A DNA stretch of 64,000 nt from Chloroflexota bacterium (GCA_026708115.1 JAPOVL010000021.1:124001-188000); one strand, 5' to 3'; positions 15,246-24,430 are shown, counted from the stretch's first letter. Numbers and translations: made by a program. Notes: generated from the sequence alone by a model not told the origin.

Positions 15246-15887
15246 CTAGAGGTTGATGCTTGCGGCAGTGGGTGTCCGCGTGGGAACAGGCGCGATCACC
15301 TGTTGCGCCCTTGTCGCCTGTTGCAATGTGGGCGAGGCGGTTGATGTGTCGCTCGGCGTAAAGCTCGCGGTGGGGGTATCAGACGGCGTCGCTGTAGGGG
15401 TCCGGGTTGGCGTGTCGGTTGGATAGAGCGCGCGTATGATGTCTTCGTGCATATAGACCGGTTCGAGCCGGCGCGTCAACGTGTTCTTGTCCAAGACATA
15501 CCATTCGGAATTGGGCTGCTTGGCGATCACGCAGACCGTCTCGCCTTCTTTGACTGCCTCAACAATGCGGCTGTCCGTGGATGGCGACGAGCGAACGATG
15601 GCGCTGCGTACGATGACAACGAATTCCTGGCACGGCGGCACCGGCGTATAAGTGGGCAAGGGCGTCGGCGCCAGGTACTGCAGTTCCACGATCCTGTTGG
15701 CGGTAGCAGTAGACCGTTCTATGGCTTGTCGTGTGGACTCGACAACGGTAACGCCGCTGGACATAAAACTGCGCAGGCCAATCCACAAGTAATAAAGCCC
15801 AAAAACGATGGCAATGCCAAGCAAAATCACAAACCAGGATGGTGGTCCCGCGCGTCGGCCGTAACCCACGATATCCTCTGAAATCAA
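15246..15887 (-). CDS. Membrane-anchored SH3-domain protein with Thr/Pro-rich tail
   Basis: A 213-residue protein with one transmembrane helix (about 17-37), an extracytoplasmic helical stalk, a bacterial SH3-like domain (about 90-150: VRSAIVRSSPSTDSRIVEAV, then GETVCVIAK, EWYVL) and a low-complexity tail of repeated T-P-T/T-P-S-D-T units. Such Thr/Pro linkers are common in cell-surface proteins of Chloroflexota. The SH3 domain could bind cell-wall or other polymers. It probably shares an operon with the 414-residue membrane protein. Confidence 0.7.
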   Translation of the reverse strand: MISEDIVGYGRRAGPPSWFVILLGIAIVFGLYYLWIGLRSFMSSGVTVVESTRQAIERSTATANRIVELQYLAPTPLPTYTPVPPCQEFVVIVRSAIVRSSPSTDSRIVEAVKEGETVCVIAKQPNSEWYVLDKNTLTRRLEPVYMHEDIIRALYPTDTPTRTPTATPSDTPTASFTPSDTSTASPTLQQATRAQQVIAPVPTRTPTAASINL

Positions 15888-16004
15888 TTTGATCTTACGT
15901 TAGTCGAAAAAGTGCCCGGCGCAAGCGAGCGTTGAGAAGTCGTCAGATTGCAGTCGGTCAGACGCCCCCGGCGCGTCGAAAATCGAGCACGCGCGGCGGC
16001 CAAG

Positions 16005-16090
16005 CCTCTCGGCGGCGGCGGCTCGGCCAGCCGCCCTCACGCAGATCAGCAAGCCATCTCGTCTCATGAGCGATGCGGTTTACATAAGCG
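16005..16090 (+). repeat. Intergenic hairpin repeat, copy A
   Basis: A divergent member of the seven-copy family. It begins CCTCTCGGCGGC, continues to CCCTCACGCAGATCAGCAAG and ends CATGAGCGATGCGGTTTACATAAG. CATC and GATG replace the inner-stem bases of other copies while keeping pairing. It fills most of the 296-bp gap between the SH3 protein and modA; the remainder shows no gene. Confidence 0.6.
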
Positions 16091-16183
16091 AGAGCAAACC
16101 GCCGCACTCTGGAAACCTGGACAAGTCCCTTCTCATAGCGCTGGCATCGTGCATAATAACGGTCGGATTTCGAGGAACCATGC

Positions 16184-17086
16184 ATGCCTATTGGTCGTTG
16201 TCTGCGGACTGTCTGTGTCATTGCCGCCCTGTCCCTGTCCATACTCTCAACGCTAGCTCAGCAGAAGCGGACGTTGACGATCTATGCGGCTACGTCCCTG
16301 ACCGATGCCTTTGAAGAATTGGCGGCAGCATTCCTTGAGCATCATCCCGAGGCAGATATCGTTTTGAACTTTGCCAGTTCATCAAAATTGGCTGCGCAGT
16401 TGCTGGCGGGCGCGCCGGCGGACATCTTCGCCAGCGCCAACAGCGCGCAAATGGATCTGGTCGTTGCGGACGGGCGTATCAGCGCGGGCGCGGTCCAATC
16501 CTTCGCTACTAATCGTTTGCTGCTGATTGTGCCCGCCGACAACCCAGCGGGAGTTTCCGGCATCGCAGATCTGGGCAGCAAGACGCTTTTGCTCGTGCTC
16601 GCGGTGACTGGCACGCCCATTCGCGACTACACAAACGCCATGTTCGCTTCGTATAACGATGAATACGGAGATGACTTTGCCAAACGCGCGCTGGCGAATC
16701 TCGTCTCCGAAGAAAGCAATGTTCGCCAGGTCGTGGCGCGCATCGCCTTGGGCGAAGCGGATGCGGGCATTGTCTACCAGACTGACGTGACGGACGAAGT
16801 TCGCGACGATGTCATCAGGTTTCCGATTGCCGACCGCCACAATCAGCTGGCGTCCTATCCAGTTGCGGCCTTGGACGACACTGCTCTCCCCGAGCTTTCC
16901 GAAGCCTTCATTGTTTTTCTGAGATCCGATGATGGTCAATCGATTCTGAGTGCTTACGGATTCTGCTCGCCGCCAAGAGAGCTGGACGAGGCCACCGCCG
17001 AGCCGACGGCGGAAAGCAGCCAGGACAAACCCATAGAAGACGAAACGGAAGTAGCGCCTTGTGAAGCTCTGGAAGCTGAAGGCTGA
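16184..17086 (+). CDS. modA: Molybdate ABC transporter substrate-binding protein
   Basis: A 300-residue periplasmic-binding protein with a signal peptide (about residues 1-25) and the ModA signatures: IYAATSLTDAFEELA, FASSSKLAAQLLAGAPADIFASA, then ESNVRQVVARIALGEADAGIVYQTDV. The family binds molybdate or tungstate with hydroxyl and backbone groups in two such loops. The tail after about residue 265 is a Glu/Thr/Pro-rich extension. It overlaps modB by 26 bp, so the two are translationally linked. No modC ATPase is present in the window. Confidence 0.93.
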   Translation: MPIGRCLRTVCVIAALSLSILSTLAQQKRTLTIYAATSLTDAFEELAAAFLEHHPEADIVLNFASSSKLAAQLLAGAPADIFASANSAQMDLVVADGRISAGAVQSFATNRLLLIVPADNPAGVSGIADLGSKTLLLVLAVTGTPIRDYTNAMFASYNDEYGDDFAKRALANLVSEESNVRQVVARIALGEADAGIVYQTDVTDEVRDDVIRFPIADRHNQLASYPVAALDDTALPELSEAFIVFLRSDDGQSILSAYGFCSPPRELDEATAEPTAESSQDKPIEDETEVAPCEALEAEG

Positions 17087-17864
17087 CAAGCTGCTGCTCG
17101 TTGCAGTCAGCGCGTTTGCCTTCCTATTGTTGGCTGTACCGATATTCGTGCTTGTCATCAGCGGCCTGGGCTCGCGCGCATGGGAGGGAGTGCCGGAATC
17201 GTCCTCCATTTTGACGGCGACCCTGCTGAGCTTCGCCTCGACGCTGGCCGTCGTCTGCCTGGCGGCGCTCTTGGGAACACCGCTCGCATACTTGCTGTCT
17301 CGCTTTGAATTCACTGGCAAGCGCATAGTTAGCCTGTTCATCGAATTGCCCATTGTCATGCCGCCCGCGGTGGCAGGATTGGCGCTTCTCATTACCTTCG
17401 GTCGGCGTGGATTCATCGGCGCCTGGCTTGCCGACGCTGGCATTGTCATTCCCTTCACGATCCTCGCGGTGATCATCGCGCAGTTTTTCATTTCCGCGCC
17501 CTTTTACATTCGCTCGGCCCAGGTCGGTTTCTCCAGTGTTTCCGCCGAGGTGGAAGACGCCGCCCGCGTGGATGGCGCCTATGGCTGGCAGATGTTCTGG
17601 TACATAACCTTGCCCATCGCGTGGCGGGCATTGGCGTCGGGCATGATACTCTGCTGGGCGCGCGCCGTGGGGGAATTCGGCGCTACGATTCTCTTTGCCG
17701 GCAATTTGCAGGGCCGGACGCAGACGATGCCACTGCTGGTCTACAGCGTCTTTGAGCGCGACATCAGCGCCGCGATTTGGACCGGGCTCATCCTGATCGT
17801 GCTGGCGCTGGTCGCGCTGTTTGTGTCGCAATGGTTCGCTGCCACGCAAGACCGGCTCGACTAG
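17061..17864 (+). CDS. modB: Molybdate ABC transporter permease
   Basis: 267 residues with five to six membrane helices and the inner-membrane-component EAA loop (EVEDAARVDGAYGWQMFWYITLPIAWRAL) that docks the ATPase, plus RAVGEFGATILFAGN, which is characteristic of ModB. The start is GTG inside the end of modA. Usually a ModC ATPase follows, but here the next gene is an ArsR regulator, so the ATPase must be elsewhere or shared. Confidence 0.93.
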   Translation: MKLWKLKADKLLLVAVSAFAFLLLAVPIFVLVISGLGSRAWEGVPESSSILTATLLSFASTLAVVCLAALLGTPLAYLLSRFEFTGKRIVSLFIELPIVMPPAVAGLALLITFGRRGFIGAWLADAGIVIPFTILAVIIAQFFISAPFYIRSAQVGFSSVSAEVEDAARVDGAYGWQMFWYITLPIAWRALASGMILCWARAVGEFGATILFAGNLQGRTQTMPLLVYSVFERDISAAIWTGLILIVLALVALFVSQWFAATQDRLD

Positions 17865-17922
17865 CGCAGTTTTAGGCGCCGAGTCGGGCCTGCTATTCGC
17901 TCCTTTCAGCCCGCAGTTGGAC

Positions 17923-17951
17923 TTGACCTGACGGACATGATCAATCATAGT
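17923..17951 (+). promoter_or_regulatory. arsR promoter with overlapping ArsR-type operator
   Basis: TTGACC and CATAGT lie 17 bp apart; transcription would start within a base or two of the arsR ATG, giving a leaderless or nearly leaderless message. The inverted repeat ATGAT-CA-ATCAT (17937-17948) covers the spacer and the -10 box, the usual place for an ArsR dimer to block polymerase. Confidence 0.55.
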
Positions 17952-17957
17952 TAGCGC

Positions 17958-18290
17958 ATGAGCATCGATCTTGTGAACTTCGCCAAAGCGCTAGGTGACG
18001 ACACGCGGCAGGAGATTTGCCTCCAGCTCTGCTGCGTGTGGCTTAGCGTCAACGATCTGGTGGATGTGCTTGGCGGCAAGGTAAAACAGCCGACAGTGAG
18101 CCATCACCTGAAATGCCTGGAAGAAGCGGGATTGGTGCACATACGGCAAAAGGGCCGGCAACGCTTCTACACCTTGAACCAAGAGCAATTGACCGTCTGC
18201 TGCGGCTCTTTGATCAGCAGATTCGCGCCGGATTTCGCAGCACAATATGATTATCAGGGCCAGCCGCCATCGGCAAGACGCGATGCCTGA
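17958..18290 (+). CDS. arsR: ArsR/SmtB-family metal(loid)-responsive repressor
   Basis: A 110-residue winged-helix protein (ALGDDTRQEICLQL, then QPTVSHHLKCLEEAGLVHIRQKGRQRFYTL). CLQLCCVW in the helix before the recognition helix resembles the ELCVC arsenite box, and a second CC sits near residue 76, so As(III) or Sb(III) sensing is plausible. It lies directly ahead of arsC, with the reading frames nearly touching. No arsenite pump (arsB/acr3) is nearby. Confidence 0.85.
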   Translation: MSIDLVNFAKALGDDTRQEICLQLCCVWLSVNDLVDVLGGKVKQPTVSHHLKCLEEAGLVHIRQKGRQRFYTLNQEQLTVCCGSLISRFAPDFAAQYDYQGQPPSARRDA

Positions 18291-18309
18291 TCAGCGGCGC
18301 TTGTATGAG

Positions 18310-18741
18310 ATGAGCCTCCCGACGCGCAAACTCACTGTGTTGATTCTGTGCACGGCCAATTCAGCGCGTTCGCAGATGGCGGAAGGCCTGCTGCGAGAAT
18401 TGGCGGCGGGCCGTGCGGATGTTTACAGCGCCGGCGCGCAGCCATCACATGTCAATCCCTACGCCATTGAGGCGATGCGCCAGCGCGGGATTGATATTTC
18501 CGGCCAATCTTCCCATCACCTCAGCAAGTACCTGGGAACGGAATTCGACTACGTCATCACCGTCTGCGATAACGCGGCCGAGACCTGCCCGGTCTTCCCG
18601 GGTAGGGCCGCCCGCATCCACTGGAGCTTCCCGGATCCGACCGCGGTCAGCGGCGCAGGCGGCGACCTGCTTGGCTCGTTCATCAAGGTCCGCGATGGCC
18701 TGGAACGGCGGCTCCAGCAATGGCTTTCATCCTTGAGCTAG
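18310..18741 (+). CDS. arsC: Thioredoxin-coupled arsenate reductase
   Basis: A 143-residue low-molecular-weight-phosphatase-fold protein with the CX5R loop (C14-T-A-N-S-A-R20) and the two further redox cysteines of the thioredoxin-dependent ArsC class (C86 and C93 in VCDNAAETCPVFPG). It reduces arsenate to arsenite through a disulfide cascade. This ATG is preferred because homologues begin just before LILCT; earlier in-frame ATGs at 18247 and 18283 lie in the arsR coding region. The stop overlaps that of the convergent TPR gene (CTAG shared). Confidence 0.9.
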   Translation: MSLPTRKLTVLILCTANSARSQMAEGLLRELAAGRADVYSAGAQPSHVNPYAIEAMRQRGIDISGQSSHHLSKYLGTEFDYVITVCDNAAETCPVFPGRAARIHWSFPDPTAVSGAGGDLLGSFIKVRDGLERRLQQWLSSLS

Positions 18742-19976
18742 CGCATATCAGTTCGCTCGCGAGCGTCGTCGGCAACAGGGCGGCCCGCGTCCGCGAGGGC
18801 CGCGCCCGTCGCTGGCACGCTTCGGGCGGCGTTCAACTGTTGCAGTCGCCGTTCGGCGCTGATGGCCCTGCGCTTGGCGGCATCAAACTCTGGATTCAGC
18901 TCTAGCGCGCGCCGGAAGTCCATAAGCGCCCCGTTCAAGAAGCGCAATTGCTGCCGGGCCAATCCCCGATTGTAATAAGCTTCGTACCGGTTGCCCTCCA
19001 AACGGATCGATTGCTCGAAATCTTCGAGGGCGGCGGCGTAATCCTGCAGGCGATAGCTGGCGCTGCCTCGCAAGTTATAGAGTTCCGCGCTATTTGGAAG
19101 CAACTGGATCGCCTTGGTGCAATCATCGCGCATGGCGACCCACTCGCCCAGTTGGGCATGGATCAGGCCAAGCATGCGATAGCATTTGAATTGATCCGGC
19201 TCCAGCCGCAGCGAGGTCACAAGATCGTTGACGGCTTTTTCCAGTTCGCTGCGGTGGAAATAGCGCGCTGCGCCGCGGCTGTAATAGGCATGCGAGGAAT
19301 CCGGGCTCAAGCGAATGATGGACGAAAACGTTGTTATCGCCTGCGAATAAACGCGCTCGGCCAGTTGCCGCTCGCCGAGCTGAAAAAGTGTTGCGATGTT
19401 GGTATCGAGTTCTTCGGTATCCTGGTCAAGCGCGAGCGAATCGAGGGCTTGGATCAGGGACCAGAGCGTGCCGGGAAAGGGCGTGCAGCTGGTTAGTTCG
19501 GCGATCCCAAGCGCGCTCGACACGCCGATAATCTCGTCCAGCTTCGGCGGCATACGTCCGGCTAGCACTTGCTCTTCCAAGACCAGCGGTTTGCCCCGGA
19601 CATCGATCACGATTCTTACGAAGCAAGTCTCATCTTCTTTGTTTTGGGGCGGAATGCGCTGCACGCCCGTCTTGAAGCGAAAGGGCGCGTCCAGTTGCAT
19701 GTCGTAGCCATGTCCAGTGAGCGACAGCGCTCCTTCGTCCATTCTCAACCGGACAATGCGCTGCCTTTTGCTCAGCCGCCAGGCGCCCCAAACCAGCAGT
19801 GTGAGAAGGAGCGCAGGCGCCAGCAGCAGCGCTTGCTGCCGGGCAATCGCCAAGATGAGCGCGGCGATGCAGAGGGCGAGGATCGGCTTCAATGGCAATA
19901 TACGCCGATTGATATCCCTGGTGGGCAAGAAGCTGCCCTCAATGATGGCGGACGATGGGCTGGGATCGCTTTGCAT
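18738..19976 (-). CDS. TPR-repeat membrane protein
   Basis: 412 residues: two closely spaced N-terminal membrane helices (about 27-68), a region of unclear fold (about 70-190), then at least four tetratricopeptide repeats (from LAERVYSQAITTFSSIIRLSPDSSHAYYSRGAARY to RYEAYYNRGLARQQLRFLNGALMDFRRALELNPEF). A short charged tail follows. TPRs mediate protein contacts, so a membrane-tethered scaffold is likely. No enzymatic domain was seen. It stands alone between arsC and the fucosidase. Confidence 0.75.
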   Translation of the reverse strand: MQSDPSPSSAIIEGSFLPTRDINRRILPLKPILALCIAALILAIARQQALLLAPALLLTLLVWGAWRLSKRQRIVRLRMDEGALSLTGHGYDMQLDAPFRFKTGVQRIPPQNKEDETCFVRIVIDVRGKPLVLEEQVLAGRMPPKLDEIIGVSSALGIAELTSCTPFPGTLWSLIQALDSLALDQDTEELDTNIATLFQLGERQLAERVYSQAITTFSSIIRLSPDSSHAYYSRGAARYFHRSELEKAVNDLVTSLRLEPDQFKCYRMLGLIHAQLGEWVAMRDDCTKAIQLLPNSAELYNLRGSASYRLQDYAAALEDFEQSIRLEGNRYEAYYNRGLARQQLRFLNGALMDFRRALELNPEFDAAKRRAISAERRLQQLNAARSVPATGAALADAGRPVADDARERTDMR

Positions 19977-20052
19977 GACCTGACACTTTGTTCGTATTCA
20001 CCTGTTATTGTAGGCCGACGAATCTTGCGGACAATTCGACGGGCGGACTGGA

Positions 20053-21363
20053 TCATTTGTTTGACCCTAGGTGATGCCCCTTTTCCGCGGCGCTGATCTT
20101 GATCACCAGTGGATTCGGCCATTCCTGATTATTATAAAGCCGCTGTGTCCGGCAATAAGAAATCTCGAGGACCTGATCATGTTGGGACCAGCGCGCCGAT
20201 GGGTCAACCTCCGGACGGTATTCGAGCACCTGCCCGGACTGGCCTAATACTTCGATTTCGGTTTGCTCTGTGGCTCGAACGCTTCTCAGGCGTAGCGTCC
20301 GCCATTCGCCCAGATCCAGCATCGGCCCGGTATCAAATGCGTAAACGGTCCCTTCAGCTTCATTCCAACTGTATGCTACAGCGCCTTCGCGAGCGCCATG
20401 CCAGGGACGCACCTTGCGAATGGATTCGCCATTGACGAAATTCCAGAGGCCGATTTCGCGGACGCGATCATCCATCTGGCGCGGGAGCAATCCCTCCGCA
20501 TCGGGACCGCCCACGGCCAGCAACAGCGTACCGCCGCGGGAACGCATGTCGATCAGCAGTTCGATCAATTCGCGGCCGGTCTTCAAGCGGTCGTTGCCCG
20601 CTTTGTATTGCCATTGACTGCCAATCGTGTAGTGCGCTTCGAAGGGACCGCGCAGCTCATCACGGCGTTCTTGTTCCGGCGTGACAATGCCGCCTCTCGT
20701 GATCATGAGATCCGGGCGCAGGCGCCAACTGTATTCGACCAGGGAGCGCGTGGCATCGCGGTAGCCGTCAAAGCAGAGTATGTCCGGCTCGTACTTTTCC
20801 AGCAGTTCGCGGACCTGCGCCTTGTCGTAGGCCAAGAGCGCCTGATTGTGTTCGGGATTGGCGTATTCACGGGCGCGCGCCGGGATCTTGCCGCGCTGCC
20901 ATTGGAACCAGGCATCGTCGGGGGAAAAGTACATGCCAACCGCCAGGTCATTTTCTCGCAGCGCCGCCACGTATTCGCCAACGACATCCCTGGCGAAGGG
21001 CGTATTCATGACATTGAAGTCGGTTGTGGCTGTGTCCCACATGCAGAAACCATTGTGATTCTTGGCCGCGATTGTCACATAGTCGAAGCCGCAGAGCTTG
21101 GCCAGCCGGGCGTACCAGCGGGCGTCGAATTTTTTGGGGTCGAAGAAAGCGGGCAATTGCCGGAAATACCGTCTCAAGTAGTCGCGGGAGGCGCCGATGA
21201 CCGAATGGGCGTTGACCATGCCGAAGACCGCGTCAAGGGTCCAATACAGGTACATGCCTATGGCCATATCCTGGTACCAGGCCAGGCGCTCGGGGCGATT
21301 GCTCAACTCGGTGTAAACGCCTTGGGAAGCGCGATCTTGTTCTCTGTCCAAAGATTGGCTCAT
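20053..21363 (-). CDS. GH29 alpha-L-fucosidase (cytoplasmic)
   Basis: 436 residues with the GH29 (beta/alpha)8 barrel signatures: FFDPKKFDARWYARLAKLCGFDYV, KNHNGFCMWDTATTDFNV and PDILCFDGY, where D199 is the likely nucleophile. The enzyme releases terminal alpha-L-fucose with retention. There is no signal peptide, so it should act on oligosaccharides after import. An upstream in-frame start at 21504 would add 47 residues that look non-native; this ATG begins the conserved part. It is divergent from the first GH2 gene, with a 122-bp palindrome between them. Confidence 0.88.
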   Translation of the reverse strand: MSQSLDREQDRASQGVYTELSNRPERLAWYQDMAIGMYLYWTLDAVFGMVNAHSVIGASRDYLRRYFRQLPAFFDPKKFDARWYARLAKLCGFDYVTIAAKNHNGFCMWDTATTDFNVMNTPFARDVVGEYVAALRENDLAVGMYFSPDDAWFQWQRGKIPARAREYANPEHNQALLAYDKAQVRELLEKYEPDILCFDGYRDATRSLVEYSWRLRPDLMITRGGIVTPEQERRDELRGPFEAHYTIGSQWQYKAGNDRLKTGRELIELLIDMRSRGGTLLLAVGGPDAEGLLPRQMDDRVREIGLWNFVNGESIRKVRPWHGAREGAVAYSWNEAEGTVYAFDTGPMLDLGEWRTLRLRSVRATEQTEIEVLGQSGQVLEYRPEVDPSARWSQHDQVLEISYCRTQRLYNNQEWPNPLVIKISAAEKGHHLGSNK

Positions 21364-21534
21364 CGCGGCGCTCGCTTTGGGATCAGTTGCGCGGGGCTTT
21401 TGATATTGTAACCAAGCTGACCGTGGGAATACGAATCCTGGCCGGTTTTGGCGCCGGATTGTGTATTCTTTACGTTTGAAATACTTTTTGCAAGCCCTCG
21501 ACATGGGATCCTTGACTCAAAATGCCAACGATCT

Positions 21535-21656
21535 GGTAGAGGCGACTGACCCACTGTGTCTACGCGCAGCGCCGAGTCGCCCGATATTTTTTTCAGTATC
21601 TGCGCGTCGGGCGATCCAGCGGGTCTCGTAGACACTGACCTTCGATCGCCCCTACC
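21535..21656. repeat. 122-bp imperfect palindrome between fucosidase and GH2 genes
   Basis: The segment has an exact dyad axis at 21595.5: GTGTCTACG (21556-21564) pairs with CGTAGACAC (21627-21635), TCGCCCGA (21577-21584) with TCGGGCGA (21607-21614), and GGTAG with CTACC at the ends. Both strands read as similar short peptides, a by-product of the symmetry. It may be a stem-loop element or a large operator for the divergent glycan genes. The remaining 146 bp to the GH2 ATG contain no gene. Confidence 0.6.
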
Positions 21657-21802
21657 GGCTGTCAGGTGGCTGTTGTTCTCAAACTCAACCGACTTCGATA
21701 CACTTCCTGGCGCAGTGTGCGCTGGAAGCCGATATGAGGTATCGTATCCAGGGGGACACTCGATATTGTCTATAGATACAACTCTGAACCTTGGAGCTCG
21801 AA

Positions 21803-24379
21803 ATGACTAGCAAATATGAATTGGCGGATACCGAAATGGCAGAACGACATAAAAAGAAGTCATTAGACGAGATTGAGCGCGAGGACTTCGCGCCTCGCTT
21901 CACGCCCTGGGATGCGGAGCCGGAAGTGGTGGCCTTGAACGCTCCGCCTATTGCCCATCCGCCGGGGATGGACGTTCTCTCACTGGACGGCTCTTGGCAG
22001 TTGGCGGAAGGCGGCAAGTTGGCAGATCGCTTGGGCGGGCAGTGGCCCGATGCCATCCCGGCAAATGTGCCCGGCAGCGTGCACAGTGCGCTGGTCGAGG
22101 CCGGCATCATTCCCGACCCAACCTTTGGGCTTAACCAGGCAATCGCGCGCCAGGAGAGTTTCAAAACCTGGTGGATGCGCTGCGATTTCCCGCGACCGGC
22201 CGAGCTCAGCGGCGATGCGCTCATGTTCGAGGGCGTTGCCAACCGCTGCACAGTCTGGCTCAACGGAGAGATGCTGGGCAGCCACGAGGGCATGTTCGGC
22301 GGTCCCGACTTCGATATCGAGGGACAATTGCGGGCGGAGAATACGCTGGTTGTTCGGCTCGAACCCATACCATTTGAATCCTGGAACCCCAGCGGCACCA
22401 ACCCGGACAATAACGGCAGTTGGATGGGAACGGTGGTCTTCAACAACGTCTATGGCTGGCACTATTCGAACTTGCCCTCGCTGGGCATCTGGCGGTCGGT
22501 GTCGATACGGGACAAGCCGCCAGTGCAAATGAACCATCCATTTGCCAAGACGGTCGATGCTCAAGCCGGGATTGTCGAGCTCGCGCTTCAGTTTGTCGGC
22601 GACGCCGAAGGCTGGTCGGGAAGGCTTTCCGGCAGCGTCGAACCGGAAAACTTCGCTGGAAGGGGACACAGTTTCAAGCTGCCAGTCGCGTCCGATGCTG
22701 GCGAGCTCAAGAAGTCTCTGCGCTTCCAGGTACCCGATCCCAGATTATGGTGGCCGGTTGACATGGGAGAGCAGCATCTCTATCGGATCACTTTGTCATT
22801 TTTGCCTGACGGCGGCGGCAAGGCGGACCTTCATTCCTTCACGTTTGGATTGCGCACGGTCGCAATGGCGCCCCTGCCACAAGGACCGCAGCCGGACTTG
22901 TACAATTGGACCTTCCTCATCAACGGCGAGTCCATGTTCATCAAGGGCAGCAACTGGTGCACGCTTGATCCGCTGATGGATTTCCGCCGGGAGCGTTATG
23001 AGCGATTCATCAAGCTGGCAGCGGGGCAGCATATACAGATGCTGCGCCCCTGGGGCAGCGGCATGCCGGAAACGGACGATTTCTACGATCTATGCGACCG
23101 CTACGGCATCCTGGTGATGCAAGAATGGCCGACTGCTTGGAACAGCCACGTGACGCAGCCATACGGCATGCTGGAAGAGACCGTGCGACGCAACACTCTG
23201 CGGGTGCGCAATCATCCCTCGCTGGCGATGTACGGCGCCGGCAACGAATCCGGCCAGCCTTTCGGACCGGCCATCGACATGATGGGCCGCTTGAGCATTG
23301 AACTGGATGATACGCGGCCCTATCACCGCGCCGAGCCCTGGGGCGGCAGCCTGCACAATTACAATTGCTATTGGGGGCGCGAGCACCTGGACCACAATCT
23401 CAATATGACGTCGATCTTTTTCGGCGAATTCGGCTTGGCTTGCAGCCCGGTTTACGAATCCCTCATGCGCTACCTGCCGGAGGACGAGAAAGACCTGTGG
23501 CCACCGCGAGAGGATGGCGCTTTTGCCTACCATACGGCTGTCTTCAACAAGTACGAGGGCGTTTCTCGTTTGATGCAATACGCGAATTACTTCGTTCCGG
23601 CGGACTGCACGCTGGAAGACTACAGTGTGGGTTCGCAACTGTCGCAAGCGGTGGGCATTCGGCATACGCTGGAGCGGGCGCGCTGCCGCTGGCCAGAGAG
23701 CACCGGCGCCCTCTACTACAAGTTGACGGACAACTATCCGGCGGCCTCATGGGCTTGCATTGACTGGTACGGCGCGCCGAAAATCGGCCACTACTTTTTT
23801 CAGGACGCCTTTGCCCCGCTGCATGCCTGCGTGCTCTTCAGCAGCCTGAACAACGTGGGCACGCCTTTGTCCTCGCCGGTCTATCTCTTGGATGATGGCG
23901 CTGAACTGGCACATGCTTCATGGCAAGTTGTTATCCGAGCCTACGACGGCGGACTTCAGTTGATCAAGAGCGAAGGCTTTGACGGGCGTGGCCCCGTGAC
24001 AAGTCCGCATGCGCTGGGCGATTTCAGCTTGACTTATGCGCAGACGGATACAGTCCCGCTGTTTGTGGTAGCGGAAGTGTGGAAAGACGGCGCGCTCGCG
24101 GATCGCACCTACTATTTCGTCAATTACGAGGCAGTAAAGGGCAGCTTGTTCAACCTGCCGCAAAGCGCCTTGAGCTTGCGGGCGCGCGGGGGCGAGGCGG
24201 TCGTCTCCAACACGGGCTCGCTGCCCGCGGTGGCCGTGAATGTCTCGCGGCCCGGGCATCTCGATAGCTTTGAAGTGTCCGACAACTACTTTTGGTTGGA
24301 TGCCGGGGAAAGCACAAGGCTTGAGGTCAACAGCGCCGACGGGCTGACAGTTGGCGCGTGGAATGCAAGCGCGCAATAA
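21803..24379 (+). CDS. GH2 beta-mannosidase-like glycosidase, paralogue 1
   Basis: 858 residues in GH2 order: sugar-binding jelly roll (about 55-230, with WWMRCDFPRP, CTVWLNGEMLGSHEGMF), immunoglobulin-like domain, then the barrel with FLINGESMFIKGSNWCTLD, acid/base E482 in GAGNESG and nucleophile E542 in FFGEFGLA. Sequence around the active site (MQEWPTAWNSH, ALYYKLTDNYPAASWACIDWYG) is typical of exo-beta-mannosidases. No signal peptide, so it acts in the cytoplasm. GGAG six bases upstream favours this ATG over a TTG at 21791. It is closely related to the GH2 at 28950; they probably split related linkages. Confidence 0.9.
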   Translation: MTSKYELADTEMAERHKKKSLDEIEREDFAPRFTPWDAEPEVVALNAPPIAHPPGMDVLSLDGSWQLAEGGKLADRLGGQWPDAIPANVPGSVHSALVEAGIIPDPTFGLNQAIARQESFKTWWMRCDFPRPAELSGDALMFEGVANRCTVWLNGEMLGSHEGMFGGPDFDIEGQLRAENTLVVRLEPIPFESWNPSGTNPDNNGSWMGTVVFNNVYGWHYSNLPSLGIWRSVSIRDKPPVQMNHPFAKTVDAQAGIVELALQFVGDAEGWSGRLSGSVEPENFAGRGHSFKLPVASDAGELKKSLRFQVPDPRLWWPVDMGEQHLYRITLSFLPDGGGKADLHSFTFGLRTVAMAPLPQGPQPDLYNWTFLINGESMFIKGSNWCTLDPLMDFRRERYERFIKLAAGQHIQMLRPWGSGMPETDDFYDLCDRYGILVMQEWPTAWNSHVTQPYGMLEETVRRNTLRVRNHPSLAMYGAGNESGQPFGPAIDMMGRLSIELDDTRPYHRAEPWGGSLHNYNCYWGREHLDHNLNMTSIFFGEFGLACSPVYESLMRYLPEDEKDLWPPREDGAFAYHTAVFNKYEGVSRLMQYANYFVPADCTLEDYSVGSQLSQAVGIRHTLERARCRWPESTGALYYKLTDNYPAASWACIDWYGAPKIGHYFFQDAFAPLHACVLFSSLNNVGTPLSSPVYLLDDGAELAHASWQVVIRAYDGGLQLIKSEGFDGRGPVTSPHALGDFSLTYAQTDTVPLFVVAEVWKDGALADRTYYFVNYEAVKGSLFNLPQSALSLRARGGEAVVSNTGSLPAVAVNVSRPGHLDSFEVSDNYFWLDAGESTRLEVNSADGLTVGAWNASAQ

Positions 24380-24430
24380 CCGGGCTATCGGGAGCGCCTG
24401 ACAATTCAGCGGGAACGGGACGATGCGACT

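Noticed and set aside
16382..17491. 369-codon open frame antisense to modA and modB
   Set aside because: It mirrors the two clear mod genes, has composition of a reverse-strand shadow and no domain or ribosome binding site.
20398..21411. 337-codon open frame opposite the fucosidase
   Set aside because: The GH29 gene on the other strand has catalytic motifs; this frame is a high-GC shadow.
21360..21810. Two similar short frames on opposite strands (both begin MSTR and contain SPD, SGD, VDT)
   Set aside because: Their similarity is explained by the 122-bp palindrome they cross, not by homologous genes.
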